64,000 nt of DNA from Leptolyngbya sp. Cla-17 (GTDB taxonomy: Bacteria; Cyanobacteriota; Cyanobacteriia; Leptolyngbyales; Leptolyngbyaceae), in the NCBI RefSeq assembly GCF_016807185.1, contig NZ_JAEVYN010000003.1, positions 62,001 through 126,000 on the forward strand, in the 5' to 3' direction. Position numbers and translations under genes: made by a program. Below, in pieces: positions 52,854 through 60,497 of this stretch (the stretch's first letter is position 1; each line of letters starts with the position of its first letter). A model generated the notes under the pieces. The model saw nothing but the letters and a program-made list of their open reading frames with translations. It was not told the DNA's origin and ran no database searches.

Positions 52854-53651
52854 ATGACACTCGAAGGTAAAGTTGCTCTAGTTACAGGCGGTAGTCAAGG
52901 GATTGGACAGGGAATTGTCCTCCGGCTTGCACAGGCGGGAGCTGATGTTGTGATCAACTATCGCTCTCACCCGGAAGGCGCTGAGGAAACTCTGGAGAAG
53001 GTGAAGGAGATCGGTGGCAAGTGCTATATGGCAGAGTGCCCTCACTCCCGTGGTCACACAATTCAAGCCGACTTGGGTAGTGTGGATATGGCGCGGGAAC
53101 TGATCACAGAAAGCATTGGACATTTTGGCAAGCTCGATATTTTAGTCAACAATGCTGGCATCGAAAAACATGCTCCCTTTTGGGAAGTCACTGAAGCAGA
53201 TTACGATGCGGTACTGAATGTCAATTTGAAGGGTGTGTTTTTTGCCACACAGGCGTTTGTGAAACATCTGCTGGAAACTAAACGACCCGGCAAAATCATC
53301 AACATCAGTTCTGTCCATGAGGATTTGCCTTTCCCCAATTTCACGGCATACTGCGTCAGCAAAGGTGGCATGAAGATGTTTACCCGAAATCTGGCAGTGG
53401 AATTGGGCGCGCTGGGCATCACGATTAACAACGTAGCTCCAGGGGCAATTGAAACTCCAATTAATACCAAGCTGCTAAATGACCCAGAAAAGTTAGGTGC
53501 ATTGCTCAAAAACATTCCACTGGGTCGTTTAGGACAACCACAAGACGTGGCTTCTCTCGTTGCCTTCTTGGCTTCATCTAATGCGGACTACATCACAGGC
53601 AGCACGTTCTTTGTAGATGGTGGGTTGCTTTGGAATTATCAGGAGCAGTAA
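52854..53651 (+). CDS. SDR-family oxidoreductase, glucose-dehydrogenase-like
   Basis: Short-chain dehydrogenase of 265 aa. The cofactor motif is VTGGSQGIGQG, followed by NNAGIEKHAPF. The catalytic set is Ser in INISSVHEDLP and Tyr-x3-Lys in YCVSKGG. The C-terminus DYITGSTFFVDGGLLWNYQEQ matches glucose 1-dehydrogenases. A short insertion with two cysteines (CYMAECPHSRGH) between the second and third strands is unusual. Its TAA overlaps the ATG of the aquaporin gene by one base. Confidence 0.9.
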   Translation: MTLEGKVALVTGGSQGIGQGIVLRLAQAGADVVINYRSHPEGAEETLEKVKEIGGKCYMAECPHSRGHTIQADLGSVDMARELITESIGHFGKLDILVNNAGIEKHAPFWEVTEADYDAVLNVNLKGVFFATQAFVKHLLETKRPGKIINISSVHEDLPFPNFTAYCVSKGGMKMFTRNLAVELGALGITINNVAPGAIETPINTKLLNDPEKLGALLKNIPLGRLGQPQDVASLVAFLASSNADYITGSTFFVDGGLLWNYQEQ

Positions 53652-54475
53652 TGAACGTTCTACGCCGCCATTATCCGGAATATTTGATGGAAGCTGCGGG
53701 TCTGGGACTTTTTATGATTTCTGCCAGTATCGTCACAGCAGTCCTGGAGCATCCAGCCTCGCTGATTCATCAGGCAATTACTGACCCACTCCTACGCCGT
53801 TTTATCATTGGGGTAGCGATGGGATTAACGGCGATCGCCATCATCTATTCCCCCTGGGGTAAACAATCCGGAGCACACATCAATCCTGTTGTCACCCTCA
53901 CCTTCTTCCGACTTGGCAAGATTAAACGAATGGATGCCCTCTTCTACATCGTGGCGCAATTTGTCGGTGCCTTGTTGGGAGTGTTCTTGGCAGCGAAGAT
54001 TCTGGGAGATGCGATCGCTCATCCCACCGTCGATTATGTCGTCACCATTCCTGGAGCCGGGGGAGCAGGGATTGCATTTCTAGCAGAACTCATCATTTCC
54101 TTTGGTGTCATGATGATGATTCTGGTGGTTTCAAATACACCCAAACTGGCGCGCTTTACTGGGATATTTGCAGGGATGTTAATTGCCATCTATATCACCT
54201 TAGAAGCTCCCCTATCGGGCATGAGCATGAACCCTGCCCGCACATTAGCCTCGGCAATTCCTGCTCACAACTGGACAGCCATCTGGGTTTATTTCACTGC
54301 ACCGTTGTTGGGGATGTGGTCAGCCTCTGAGGTCTATGTTCGGTTGAGGGGAAGGAAAGCAGTACGCTGTGCCAAACTCCACCATCACAACAATAAACGC
54401 TGTATCTTCCGCTGTGGCTATCGAGAGCAAGCTATGGGTAATGGATCGCAGATGTTGAGCGACAAATTGGTGTAG
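53651..54475 (+). CDS. Aquaporin / MIP-family channel
   Basis: A 274-aa channel with six TM helices, from ATG 53651 (TAATG overlap, AGGAG before it). The two pore motifs are GAHINPVVT, an NPV variant of NPA, and SMNPARTLAS. The first-motif change is seen in some glycerol/small-solute MIPs, so water may not be the only substrate. The last 40 residues (histidine- and cysteine-containing, HHHNNKRCIFRCGYRE) look appended and are not typical of the family. Confidence 0.88.
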   Translation: MNVLRRHYPEYLMEAAGLGLFMISASIVTAVLEHPASLIHQAITDPLLRRFIIGVAMGLTAIAIIYSPWGKQSGAHINPVVTLTFFRLGKIKRMDALFYIVAQFVGALLGVFLAAKILGDAIAHPTVDYVVTIPGAGGAGIAFLAELIISFGVMMMILVVSNTPKLARFTGIFAGMLIAIYITLEAPLSGMSMNPARTLASAIPAHNWTAIWVYFTAPLLGMWSASEVYVRLRGRKAVRCAKLHHHNNKRCIFRCGYREQAMGNGSQMLSDKLV

Positions 54476-54557
54476 AGGTTAGTCATTTGTTGCCTGGTCT
54501 TCTATTTTCCAATCGCCGCTGGATAGCCGCCAACTCAGTATTCATCAGGAGTGAAGT

Positions 54558-55877
54558 ATGTTTGAAAGTCTGGAAAGAATTCAAAATCCATTCGTCAGAA
54601 GTTTAACCGCAGCATTTACAACTCTCTCGGTGATTACCCTCACGTCTGCGATCGCGATTGGAGTAACAAAGTCGAAAGACGAATCTGCCTACAAGACAGC
54701 CGTATACGCGTCTTTCATTGGAGCAGGGTGTGGTGCATTGTTTGGCTTTGCTTCTAAAAGTAAGGGGAATCAGCGAACTGCCCAACCCACTCAAACCACC
54801 GACAGCACCATCTGGAAAGACTGGCGCAACTTTGTGGTTGTTCGCAAAGTCAAAGAAAGTGAGGAAATTACGTCCTTCTATTTGCAGCCAGAAGATGAGG
54901 GCAACATTCCCAACTTCCAACCAGGGCAATTTTTGACCATTAAGCTGGATATTCCCGGACAGGCAAGACCGGTGATTCGTACCTATTCGCTATCGGACTA
55001 TCCCGAACCTTGCAATTATTACCGTTTATCGATTAAACGGGAACCGATGCCCCCAGGATTAGATGTGATGCCGGGAATTGCATCCAATTTTATGCATGAT
55101 CAGGTTCATGAAGGTTCAGTGATTCCAGCAAAACCACCCGGCGGTAAGTTTATTCTCGATGTGCAAAAGGCTATACCTGCGGTGCTAATCAGTAATGGTG
55201 TTGGTATTACACCCATGATAAGTATGGCAAAAGCATTGGCTTGTCTCAATCCAAACCGTCCCCTCTGGTTTCTACATGGTGCGCGTGATGGCAGCTTCCA
55301 TGCCTTTCGAGAAGAGGTGGATGAGATCGCAGCACAAAATCCCAATCTAACGGTTCATTATGCCTACAGTCGTCCGAAAGGGGAAGATACTGGTTATTAC
55401 CACAGTACTGGCTATGTGGATGTTGACTTAATTCAATCCTTGGTTATACAAGAAGCAGAGTACTTTCTATGCGGTTCGCCTCCATTTCTAGAATCGATTC
55501 GCGCAGGCTTGAAAGATGTCGGTGTACCTGAAAGCCGAGTCTTTTTTGAGATGTTTACAAAAGCAAGTAAGACAGCCAGCGATCGCCCAATTGCTGAAGT
55601 GAATGATGACAATGTTGAAGCAGCGGAAATTGTCTTTGCCCAATCGAATCAAACAATTACCTGGCAAGCTGATGCTGATAGCATTCTGGAATTTGCCGAA
55701 GCAAATGATTTGAATCCTCCCTACAGTTGTCGTCAAGGGATCTGTGGCACTTGCGAGTGCAAAATTTTAGAAGGTGAAGTGGAGTACCAAACAACTCCCA
55801 CAGCAACTGTTGAGGATGGTTCGGTACTGATTTGCATCTCTAAACCCAAAACCTCAAAAGTTGTCCTTGATTTGTAG
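54558..55877 (+). CDS. FAD/NAD(P) oxidoreductase fused to 2Fe-2S ferredoxin
   Basis: A 439-aa electron-transfer protein. Two N-terminal TM helices lie at about 17-62. The FAD domain follows with PVIRTYSLSDYP, and the NAD(P) domain with LISNGVGITPMIS and EYFLCGSPPFLESI. The C-terminal plant-type ferredoxin has the cluster ligands CRQGICGTC and a distal Cys in VLICISKPK. Resembles flavohemoprotein-reductase/vanillate-demethylase-like reductases, here membrane-anchored. Its partner oxygenase is not present in the window. Confidence 0.9.
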   Translation: MFESLERIQNPFVRSLTAAFTTLSVITLTSAIAIGVTKSKDESAYKTAVYASFIGAGCGALFGFASKSKGNQRTAQPTQTTDSTIWKDWRNFVVVRKVKESEEITSFYLQPEDEGNIPNFQPGQFLTIKLDIPGQARPVIRTYSLSDYPEPCNYYRLSIKREPMPPGLDVMPGIASNFMHDQVHEGSVIPAKPPGGKFILDVQKAIPAVLISNGVGITPMISMAKALACLNPNRPLWFLHGARDGSFHAFREEVDEIAAQNPNLTVHYAYSRPKGEDTGYYHSTGYVDVDLIQSLVIQEAEYFLCGSPPFLESIRAGLKDVGVPESRVFFEMFTKASKTASDRPIAEVNDDNVEAAEIVFAQSNQTITWQADADSILEFAEANDLNPPYSCRQGICGTCECKILEGEVEYQTTPTATVEDGSVLICISKPKTSKVVLDL

Positions 55878-55879
55878 GA

Positions 55880-56191
55880 GCAGGTTTAGACAAACGAGTT
55901 GCGATCTGGCTAGATGCTTGCCAAACCTCCTACTCTTACTTCGTGGATGCGGGTCAAACCTATACAGGCAGGTTGCCGCTAGATGGCGTTGGGCATCAGG
56001 TTGGCACCTGTCGGTTTGGCGACGATCCCACTACCTCAGTGCTAGATCTGAATTGCCGTACCCATGATATTGACAACCTCTACATTACCGATGGGAGCTT
56101 CTTCTGCTCCAGTGGCGCAGTGAATCCAACTTTGACCATTATTGCCAATGACCTACGAATCGGAGAGCATCTCATTGATCGCATGAAATAG
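55880..56191 (+). pseudogene. GMC oxidoreductase C-terminal relic
   Basis: The last 80 codons read GVGHQVGTCRFGDDPTTSVLD, then NCRTHDIDNLYITDGSFFCS and AVNPTLTIIANDLRIGEHLI. This matches the end of the intact GMC gene at 50233 but comes from a different family member. No FAD-binding region precedes it; the upstream sequence is the ferredoxin fusion gene. It is a truncated remnant. Confidence 0.85.
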
Positions 56192-56220
56192 GACAACGAT
56201 TAATCAACGGAGTAAGAACA

Positions 56221-57096
56221 ATGAACGAATGGCAGGCGATCGCTAAAATTCCCCCCGCTGAATTAGTAGAAAGTAGGCTGCAACTGCATTATGCCATCCA
56301 GTTTATTGCAGCTACAGGCGCGGCATTGGCAGAACCGCTCCCGGATTACAGCCATACTAGTTTGGCATGGCATCCGGTTTTAGAAGTGTTTGTTGGCTCT
56401 GCCATTCAAGCAGCAAAGCCGTTTCAGGTGGCACTTGATCCAGTCAGCCTCACATTAATTGTGTTGGATCAGCAGAGTGAAACGATCGCCTCTTTCCCAT
56501 TGCCTGAAAAAACAATGGCAGCAGGACTGATCTGGCTTCAACAAGAGCTTTCTCAACTGGGTGTAGATGCCAGCAAGATTGTGTTTCTGGATTATCCCCA
56601 TGATGACTTTCCCGATCATCCCCTTGCCCACGGTGCGGATTTTGATGCCAGTCAACCATTGGTCTTAAGCGAGTTGACAAACTACTATGCCAATACTGAT
56701 CTGCTCTTTCAGGCAATCATTGCAACGACAGAGGATGCAACTGCTGCCCGGATCTGGCCGCATCACTTTGATATGGCAACGCTGATCATGCTTCCCGGCA
56801 CTAAAAACGGTAGCCCGCTCACCGTCGGAGTGGGATTATCGCCCGGAGACACCAGTTATCACGAACCGTATTGGTACGTGTCTCCTTACCCCTATCCAGA
56901 CGCAGTCAGCCTTCCTGCCCTTGACGGTCATGGTTTTTGGCACACTCAGCATTGGGTTGGGGCTGTACTGCCTGCTTCCCGACTCGCTGAGTCCGTCAGT
57001 GCTGAAGCCCAACAGCAGCAGGTTGAGGCGTTCTTACATACTGCATTGAGCACATCAATTGCTCTCCTCAAGCCCGAATCGCCTGCTGAGGTTTGA
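56221..57096 (+). CDS. Conserved protein of unknown function (DUF5996-like)
   Basis: Soluble, acidic 291-aa protein. Notable motifs are WHPVLEVFVG near the start, ARIWPHHFDMATLIML, and HEPYWYVSPYPYP. The WPHHFD-type block and the following glycine-rich strand loosely resemble DUF5996. No catalytic residues can be assigned. Its stop overlaps the candidate TTG of the next gene; with ATG 57099 the gap is 2 bases, so both are likely co-transcribed. Confidence 0.75.
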   Translation: MNEWQAIAKIPPAELVESRLQLHYAIQFIAATGAALAEPLPDYSHTSLAWHPVLEVFVGSAIQAAKPFQVALDPVSLTLIVLDQQSETIASFPLPEKTMAAGLIWLQQELSQLGVDASKIVFLDYPHDDFPDHPLAHGADFDASQPLVLSELTNYYANTDLLFQAIIATTEDATAARIWPHHFDMATLIMLPGTKNGSPLTVGVGLSPGDTSYHEPYWYVSPYPYPDAVSLPALDGHGFWHTQHWVGAVLPASRLAESVSAEAQQQQVEAFLHTALSTSIALLKPESPAEV

Positions 57097-57098
57097 AG

Positions 57099-58208
57099 AT
57101 GCCGACACAATTCACTGAAACATTCAAACGATCGCTCCTCGGTGCGGTTGCCTTTGCAGTGATTGTTGCGACATCGCAACTTCAGGCAGGCTCCCAAACA
57201 CCTCGGCAGAGCGCTGCCGTCCTGACTCAATTAGCTCAACGACAGACAGTGCAGAACGCTGTCATTGCCGTAGAATCGGTGGGCATGACGGTTTCAGATA
57301 TGGATCAGGCAGTCGATTTCTACTCCAATGTCTTATCTTTTAAGAAAGTTTCAGATGTAGAAGTCTTGGGTGCAGAGTATGAGCAACTGCAAGGACTATT
57401 TGGAGTGCGGTTACGGGTCGTTAAGCTGCAACTCGGCAATGAATTGATTGAGTTGACGGAATACCTGACACCAAAAGGACGACCGATTCCTATTGATTCG
57501 CGCAGTCACGATCGCTGGTTTCAACATATTGCGATCGCGGTGAGGGATATGGACACAGCCTATCAACACTTGCGCAAGTACAAAGTACAACATGCTTCCA
57601 CCGCTCCCCAGCGTATTCCTGACTCCAATCAAGCTGCCGCAGGCATTCGCGCCTTCTACTTCAAAGATCCAGATGGGCACAATTTAGAAATTATTTATTT
57701 TCCACCGGGAAAGGGCGATCCAAAATGGCAGCAACCAACAAACCAGCTTTTCTTAGGCATTGACCACACGGCAATCGTGGTTTCCAACACAGCCGCCAGC
57801 CTCAAGTTCTATCGCGATTTGCTTGGTCTGAAAGTGGCAGGGGAAAGCATAAATTACGGCACTGAGCAGGAACATCTTAACAATGTGCAAGGAGCACGAT
57901 TGCATATTACTGGGTTGCGTTCTCCCAATGGACCTGGCATTGAGTTTTTGGAATACCTGGAACCGAAAGATGGGCGATCGCTCCCTGCGGATGCCAAACC
58001 GAATGATTTACTGCACTGGCAAACGACGCTGGTGGTAAAGGATGTAGCAGCGATCGCTGATCGGCTACAGCTCCATCAAACTACCTTTATTTCTCCCCAT
58101 GTTGTCACTCTTCCTCAGCAACCATTAGGTTTCAAAAAAGGGCTTCTGGTACGCGATCCAGATGGTCATCCACTGCGTTTAATTGAGAAGACCACTATGC
58201 TAAAGTGA
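57099..58208 (+). CDS. Exported VOC (glyoxalase/dioxygenase) protein with two domains
   Basis: A 369-aa protein from ATG 57099. A signal peptide (LLGAVAFAVIVATSQLQAGS) is followed by two vicinal-oxygen-chelate domains. The first, about 60-200, contains VGMTVSDMDQAVDFYSNVL and YFKDPDGHNLEII. The second, about 215-365, contains GIDHTAIVVSNTAASLKFYRDLLGL and VRDPDGHPLRLIE. The metal ligands (His, Glu) appear to be kept in both halves (HIAIAV/LEIIYF and DHTAIV/LRLIEK). Substrate unknown. Confidence 0.88.
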   Translation: MPTQFTETFKRSLLGAVAFAVIVATSQLQAGSQTPRQSAAVLTQLAQRQTVQNAVIAVESVGMTVSDMDQAVDFYSNVLSFKKVSDVEVLGAEYEQLQGLFGVRLRVVKLQLGNELIELTEYLTPKGRPIPIDSRSHDRWFQHIAIAVRDMDTAYQHLRKYKVQHASTAPQRIPDSNQAAAGIRAFYFKDPDGHNLEIIYFPPGKGDPKWQQPTNQLFLGIDHTAIVVSNTAASLKFYRDLLGLKVAGESINYGTEQEHLNNVQGARLHITGLRSPNGPGIEFLEYLEPKDGRSLPADAKPNDLLHWQTTLVVKDVAAIADRLQLHQTTFISPHVVTLPQQPLGFKKGLLVRDPDGHPLRLIEKTTMLK

Positions 58209-58231
58209 AGCCATCGCCAGAGAAACCAGCC

Positions 58232-58783
58232 ATGACAGTCACAACCGTTAAGTGGAGTCTGGATGACTATCACCGCATGATTGCAGCGGGTATCTTAGCC
58301 GATCGGCGGGTAGAACTGCTGAAAGGAGAAATTGTTGAAATGGCAGTTGAAGGCGAACCCCATGCCTACGCTCGCAATGAGGCAGATGAATACCTCACAG
58401 AGGTGCTAGGAAGCCGCGCCAAGATTCGTCAGGACAGCCCGATTACGCTACCCAATGACTCGGAACCAGAACCAGATATTGCGATCGTGCAGCGGCTGGG
58501 ACGCGAATATAGATCGCACCATCCCTATCCTGAAAATATCTTTTGGCTAATCGAATATGCCGAGTCTTCGTTGGAAAAAGACTTAGAGGTCAAAAGTAAG
58601 GTCTATGCCGAGGCTGGTATTCCAGAATATTGGGTTGTGAACTTGAAAGCAATGCAACTCGTTGTGTTTCGCGATCCACAGAATGGTGCATATGCCTCCC
58701 AACAAAACCTCATCAGTGGAACAATTAACCCACTGGCTTTCCCTGATTTGGCGATTGTCATTGAAGCTATCTTAAATCCCTAG
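58232..58783 (+). CDS. Uma2-family (DUF820) endonuclease-like protein
   Basis: A 183-aa protein of the PD-(D/E)XK fold family that is greatly expanded in cyanobacteria. It starts MTVTTVKWSLDDYHRM. The active-site set is Glu in VELLKGEIVEM, Asp in EPDIAIVQR, and ExK-like residues in WLIEYAESSLEKDLEVKSKVYAEAGIPEYWVV. Role unknown. The GTG at 58205 overlapping the previous stop is a less likely start. Confidence 0.9.
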   Translation: MTVTTVKWSLDDYHRMIAAGILADRRVELLKGEIVEMAVEGEPHAYARNEADEYLTEVLGSRAKIRQDSPITLPNDSEPEPDIAIVQRLGREYRSHHPYPENIFWLIEYAESSLEKDLEVKSKVYAEAGIPEYWVVNLKAMQLVVFRDPQNGAYASQQNLISGTINPLAFPDLAIVIEAILNP

Positions 58784-58919
58784 CGATAGCAGTTGCAGGT
58801 ACTTTAACCCTCTAACGGTTTGGGTCAGCTGTTGCCAGAGTCTTTGCATTTAACCCAAGCGGCTTTGGTCAATCCGCTGCACCCGAATTGTTAGGTGGTT
58901 GCTTTTACAACATATTAAA

Positions 58920-59591
58920 TTATCGAGAGCGACGCTGCTCAAGTTTCCCTCCCTCTTCCCATTCATATGCTATCTGATTACAAGCTTCGCTAGTGAAGAG
59001 AGGCGCACCAGTCATTATTAGGTCGTAATCATCTAACTCATTAAGAAAACGAGTAGCATTTACCTGAATAGGAACTGTCGTTGGAAACATCTCTCCACCA
59101 TCAGCCCCAAAAATTGAGAGATCCATTCGTTCAACAATTTGATCCCTCGCCTTTGGATAAGTTAAACGAGTAATTTCTAAGAAACATATATCTGTCAGTT
59201 GAACAATTGCTATGGAAATAATATTTTGCTTTAAGTAACTCCCATACTTTTGTTCAATACTCGATAAAATCTCTACTTTATGTAATGGAGCTTCGTTACA
59301 AATTTTATAAGCTGCCGCAGTTTCTTGAAGGGCACGCACAGCTTCACGAACTGGTACGCGGAAGAACTCTCGATCTCCGCTAGTGCGATAAGCAGCAAAT
59401 CTATTATGTAAGATATCTTCCACAACCTCGTAATTAGACACTAACTCGTCATAAACCACAAGAAAAGGTGTCGGAACTCCAGTAGTTCGTAATTGTTTTG
59501 CCCTAAGCTCAACAGTTTTTTCTGTTCTTCCAATTTTTACTTGGTCGGGAAATGACGGATTGAGCAAAACATAAACAAAACCTTGAGCCAT
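58920..59591 (-). CDS. GIY-YIG (T5orf172) domain protein
   Basis: A 223-aa protein. The N-terminal domain (1-95) is T5orf172-like: FVYVLLNPSFPDQVKIGRTEK is a divergent GIY-YIG with VYVL and VKIG, followed by RAKQLRTTGVPTPF and RTSGDREFFRV. The C-terminal 120 residues are unrecognised. A nuclease or DNA-binding role is inferred. Base composition is more AT-rich than the neighbours, which suggests transfer. Confidence 0.8.
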   Translation of the reverse strand: MAQGFVYVLLNPSFPDQVKIGRTEKTVELRAKQLRTTGVPTPFLVVYDELVSNYEVVEDILHNRFAAYRTSGDREFFRVPVREAVRALQETAAAYKICNEAPLHKVEILSSIEQKYGSYLKQNIISIAIVQLTDICFLEITRLTYPKARDQIVERMDLSIFGADGGEMFPTTVPIQVNATRFLNELDDYDLIMTGAPLFTSEACNQIAYEWEEGGKLEQRRSR

Positions 59592-59746
59592 AGCTGCGCT
59601 TAGAACAAGAGTCGAAACAAGAAACTACAAAATATGGTTATTCCTATTCTATAAGAAGAACATTGCTAGCTACCTAAAGCTAACTACCCAACAGTGATCT
59701 TACGGTAATGCCCCAACATGGAGATAAAGCCACCTAAATATTCATA

Positions 59747-59906
59747 GACTGAAAGTTTCTGCCTAAGATCCTGTAGTGGGTAGATAGGCAGAATAATTCG
59801 GCATAACACCCCAAATCTAGCACTTGGGTAGAATCTTTCCGCACAATACCCTGCTGAAGGTGGATCGGCAGAATCTTTCCGCCTATTTTCAGGTTGACTA
59901 TGGATT
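59747..59906 (+). repeat. Direct repeats at exact 40-bp period (four copies)
   Basis: Twenty-base repeats start at 59747 (GACTGAAAGTTTCTGCCTAA), 59787 (GGCAGAATAATTCGGCATAA), 59827 (GGTAGAATCTTTCCGCACAA) and 59867 (GGCAGAATCTTTCCGCCTAT). The intervening 20 bases are themselves similar in alternate units (CCTGTAGTGGGTAGAT / CCTGCTGAAGGTGGAT), so the underlying unit may be 80 bp. The array ends 6 bases before the integrase relic. Confidence 0.65.
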
Positions 59907-59911
59907 CAAAC

Positions 59912-60064
59912 ATGCGTACTATCAAACGCACCGTGCAGTCCGCCTCTACACTCGCTAGGCAAGAGCGCCCAAAGAAACTGCTGAATCAGATACGAAATGC
60001 CATTCGGCTCAAGCACTATGCCTACCGTACTGAAGAAACTTACGTGCAGTGGATTCGACGTTAA
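59912..60064 (+). pseudogene. Integron/phage-type tyrosine integrase, N-terminal relic
   Basis: A 50-codon frame from ATG 59912 ending in TAA at 60062. It reads PKKLLNQIRNAIRLKHYAYR, then TEETYVQWIRR, a typical SAM-like N-terminal core-binding domain of integron and related tyrosine recombinases. The catalytic domain is absent. Confidence 0.7.
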
Positions 60065-60497
60065 TTGGCTTACTCATTCTGCCTATTTGCTTTTGCATTT
60101 CAATCGATCTCGCACTTATTTAGTGTTTTCCGCAAACAAAAAGGCTCTTTGCTTACTCATTTCAGTCGATCGCACATTCATCACAGCGATCGCTGGCAAG
60201 GAGTCGTGAATAGTTGAACATTCAAACGGGTTAAACTCAGTACAGAACGATCTTTGGCAGTGAGCACTCCGCCCTTTCAGCCTCTCCTCAGCAACGTCTT
60301 ATTTGATCGTGTTGTTTCTTCAGGTGTGCCTCAGGTAGATCGCTTTTAATTAGAGTGAGCCTCCAGGTTGCAATCCTGAGAGCGATTGTAGTGTTTTGTT
60401 TGACACCGTTTTGTATGGCATAGTGCGATCGCTCCCAACCTCAGTTTGCAAACCAATGAAGCGGTAAACCCTATTTTGGTATGAGGACGTACCCATT

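Larger units (their letters stand above)
59592..60497. other. Intergenic region with repeat array and integrase relic
   Basis: About 900 bases with no intact gene. It holds the 40-bp-period array (59747-59906) and the integrase fragment (59912-60064). After 60065 there are short near-repeats (ACTCATT..TTTCA.TCGATC at 60071 and 60158). The promoter of the glucosidase gene is expected near 60380-60480. Confidence 0.45.

Noticed and set aside
59747..59906. CRISPR-like array (20-base repeats with 20-base spacers)
   Set aside because: The repeats are degenerate, the spacers resemble one another, there are only four units, and no cas gene is near.
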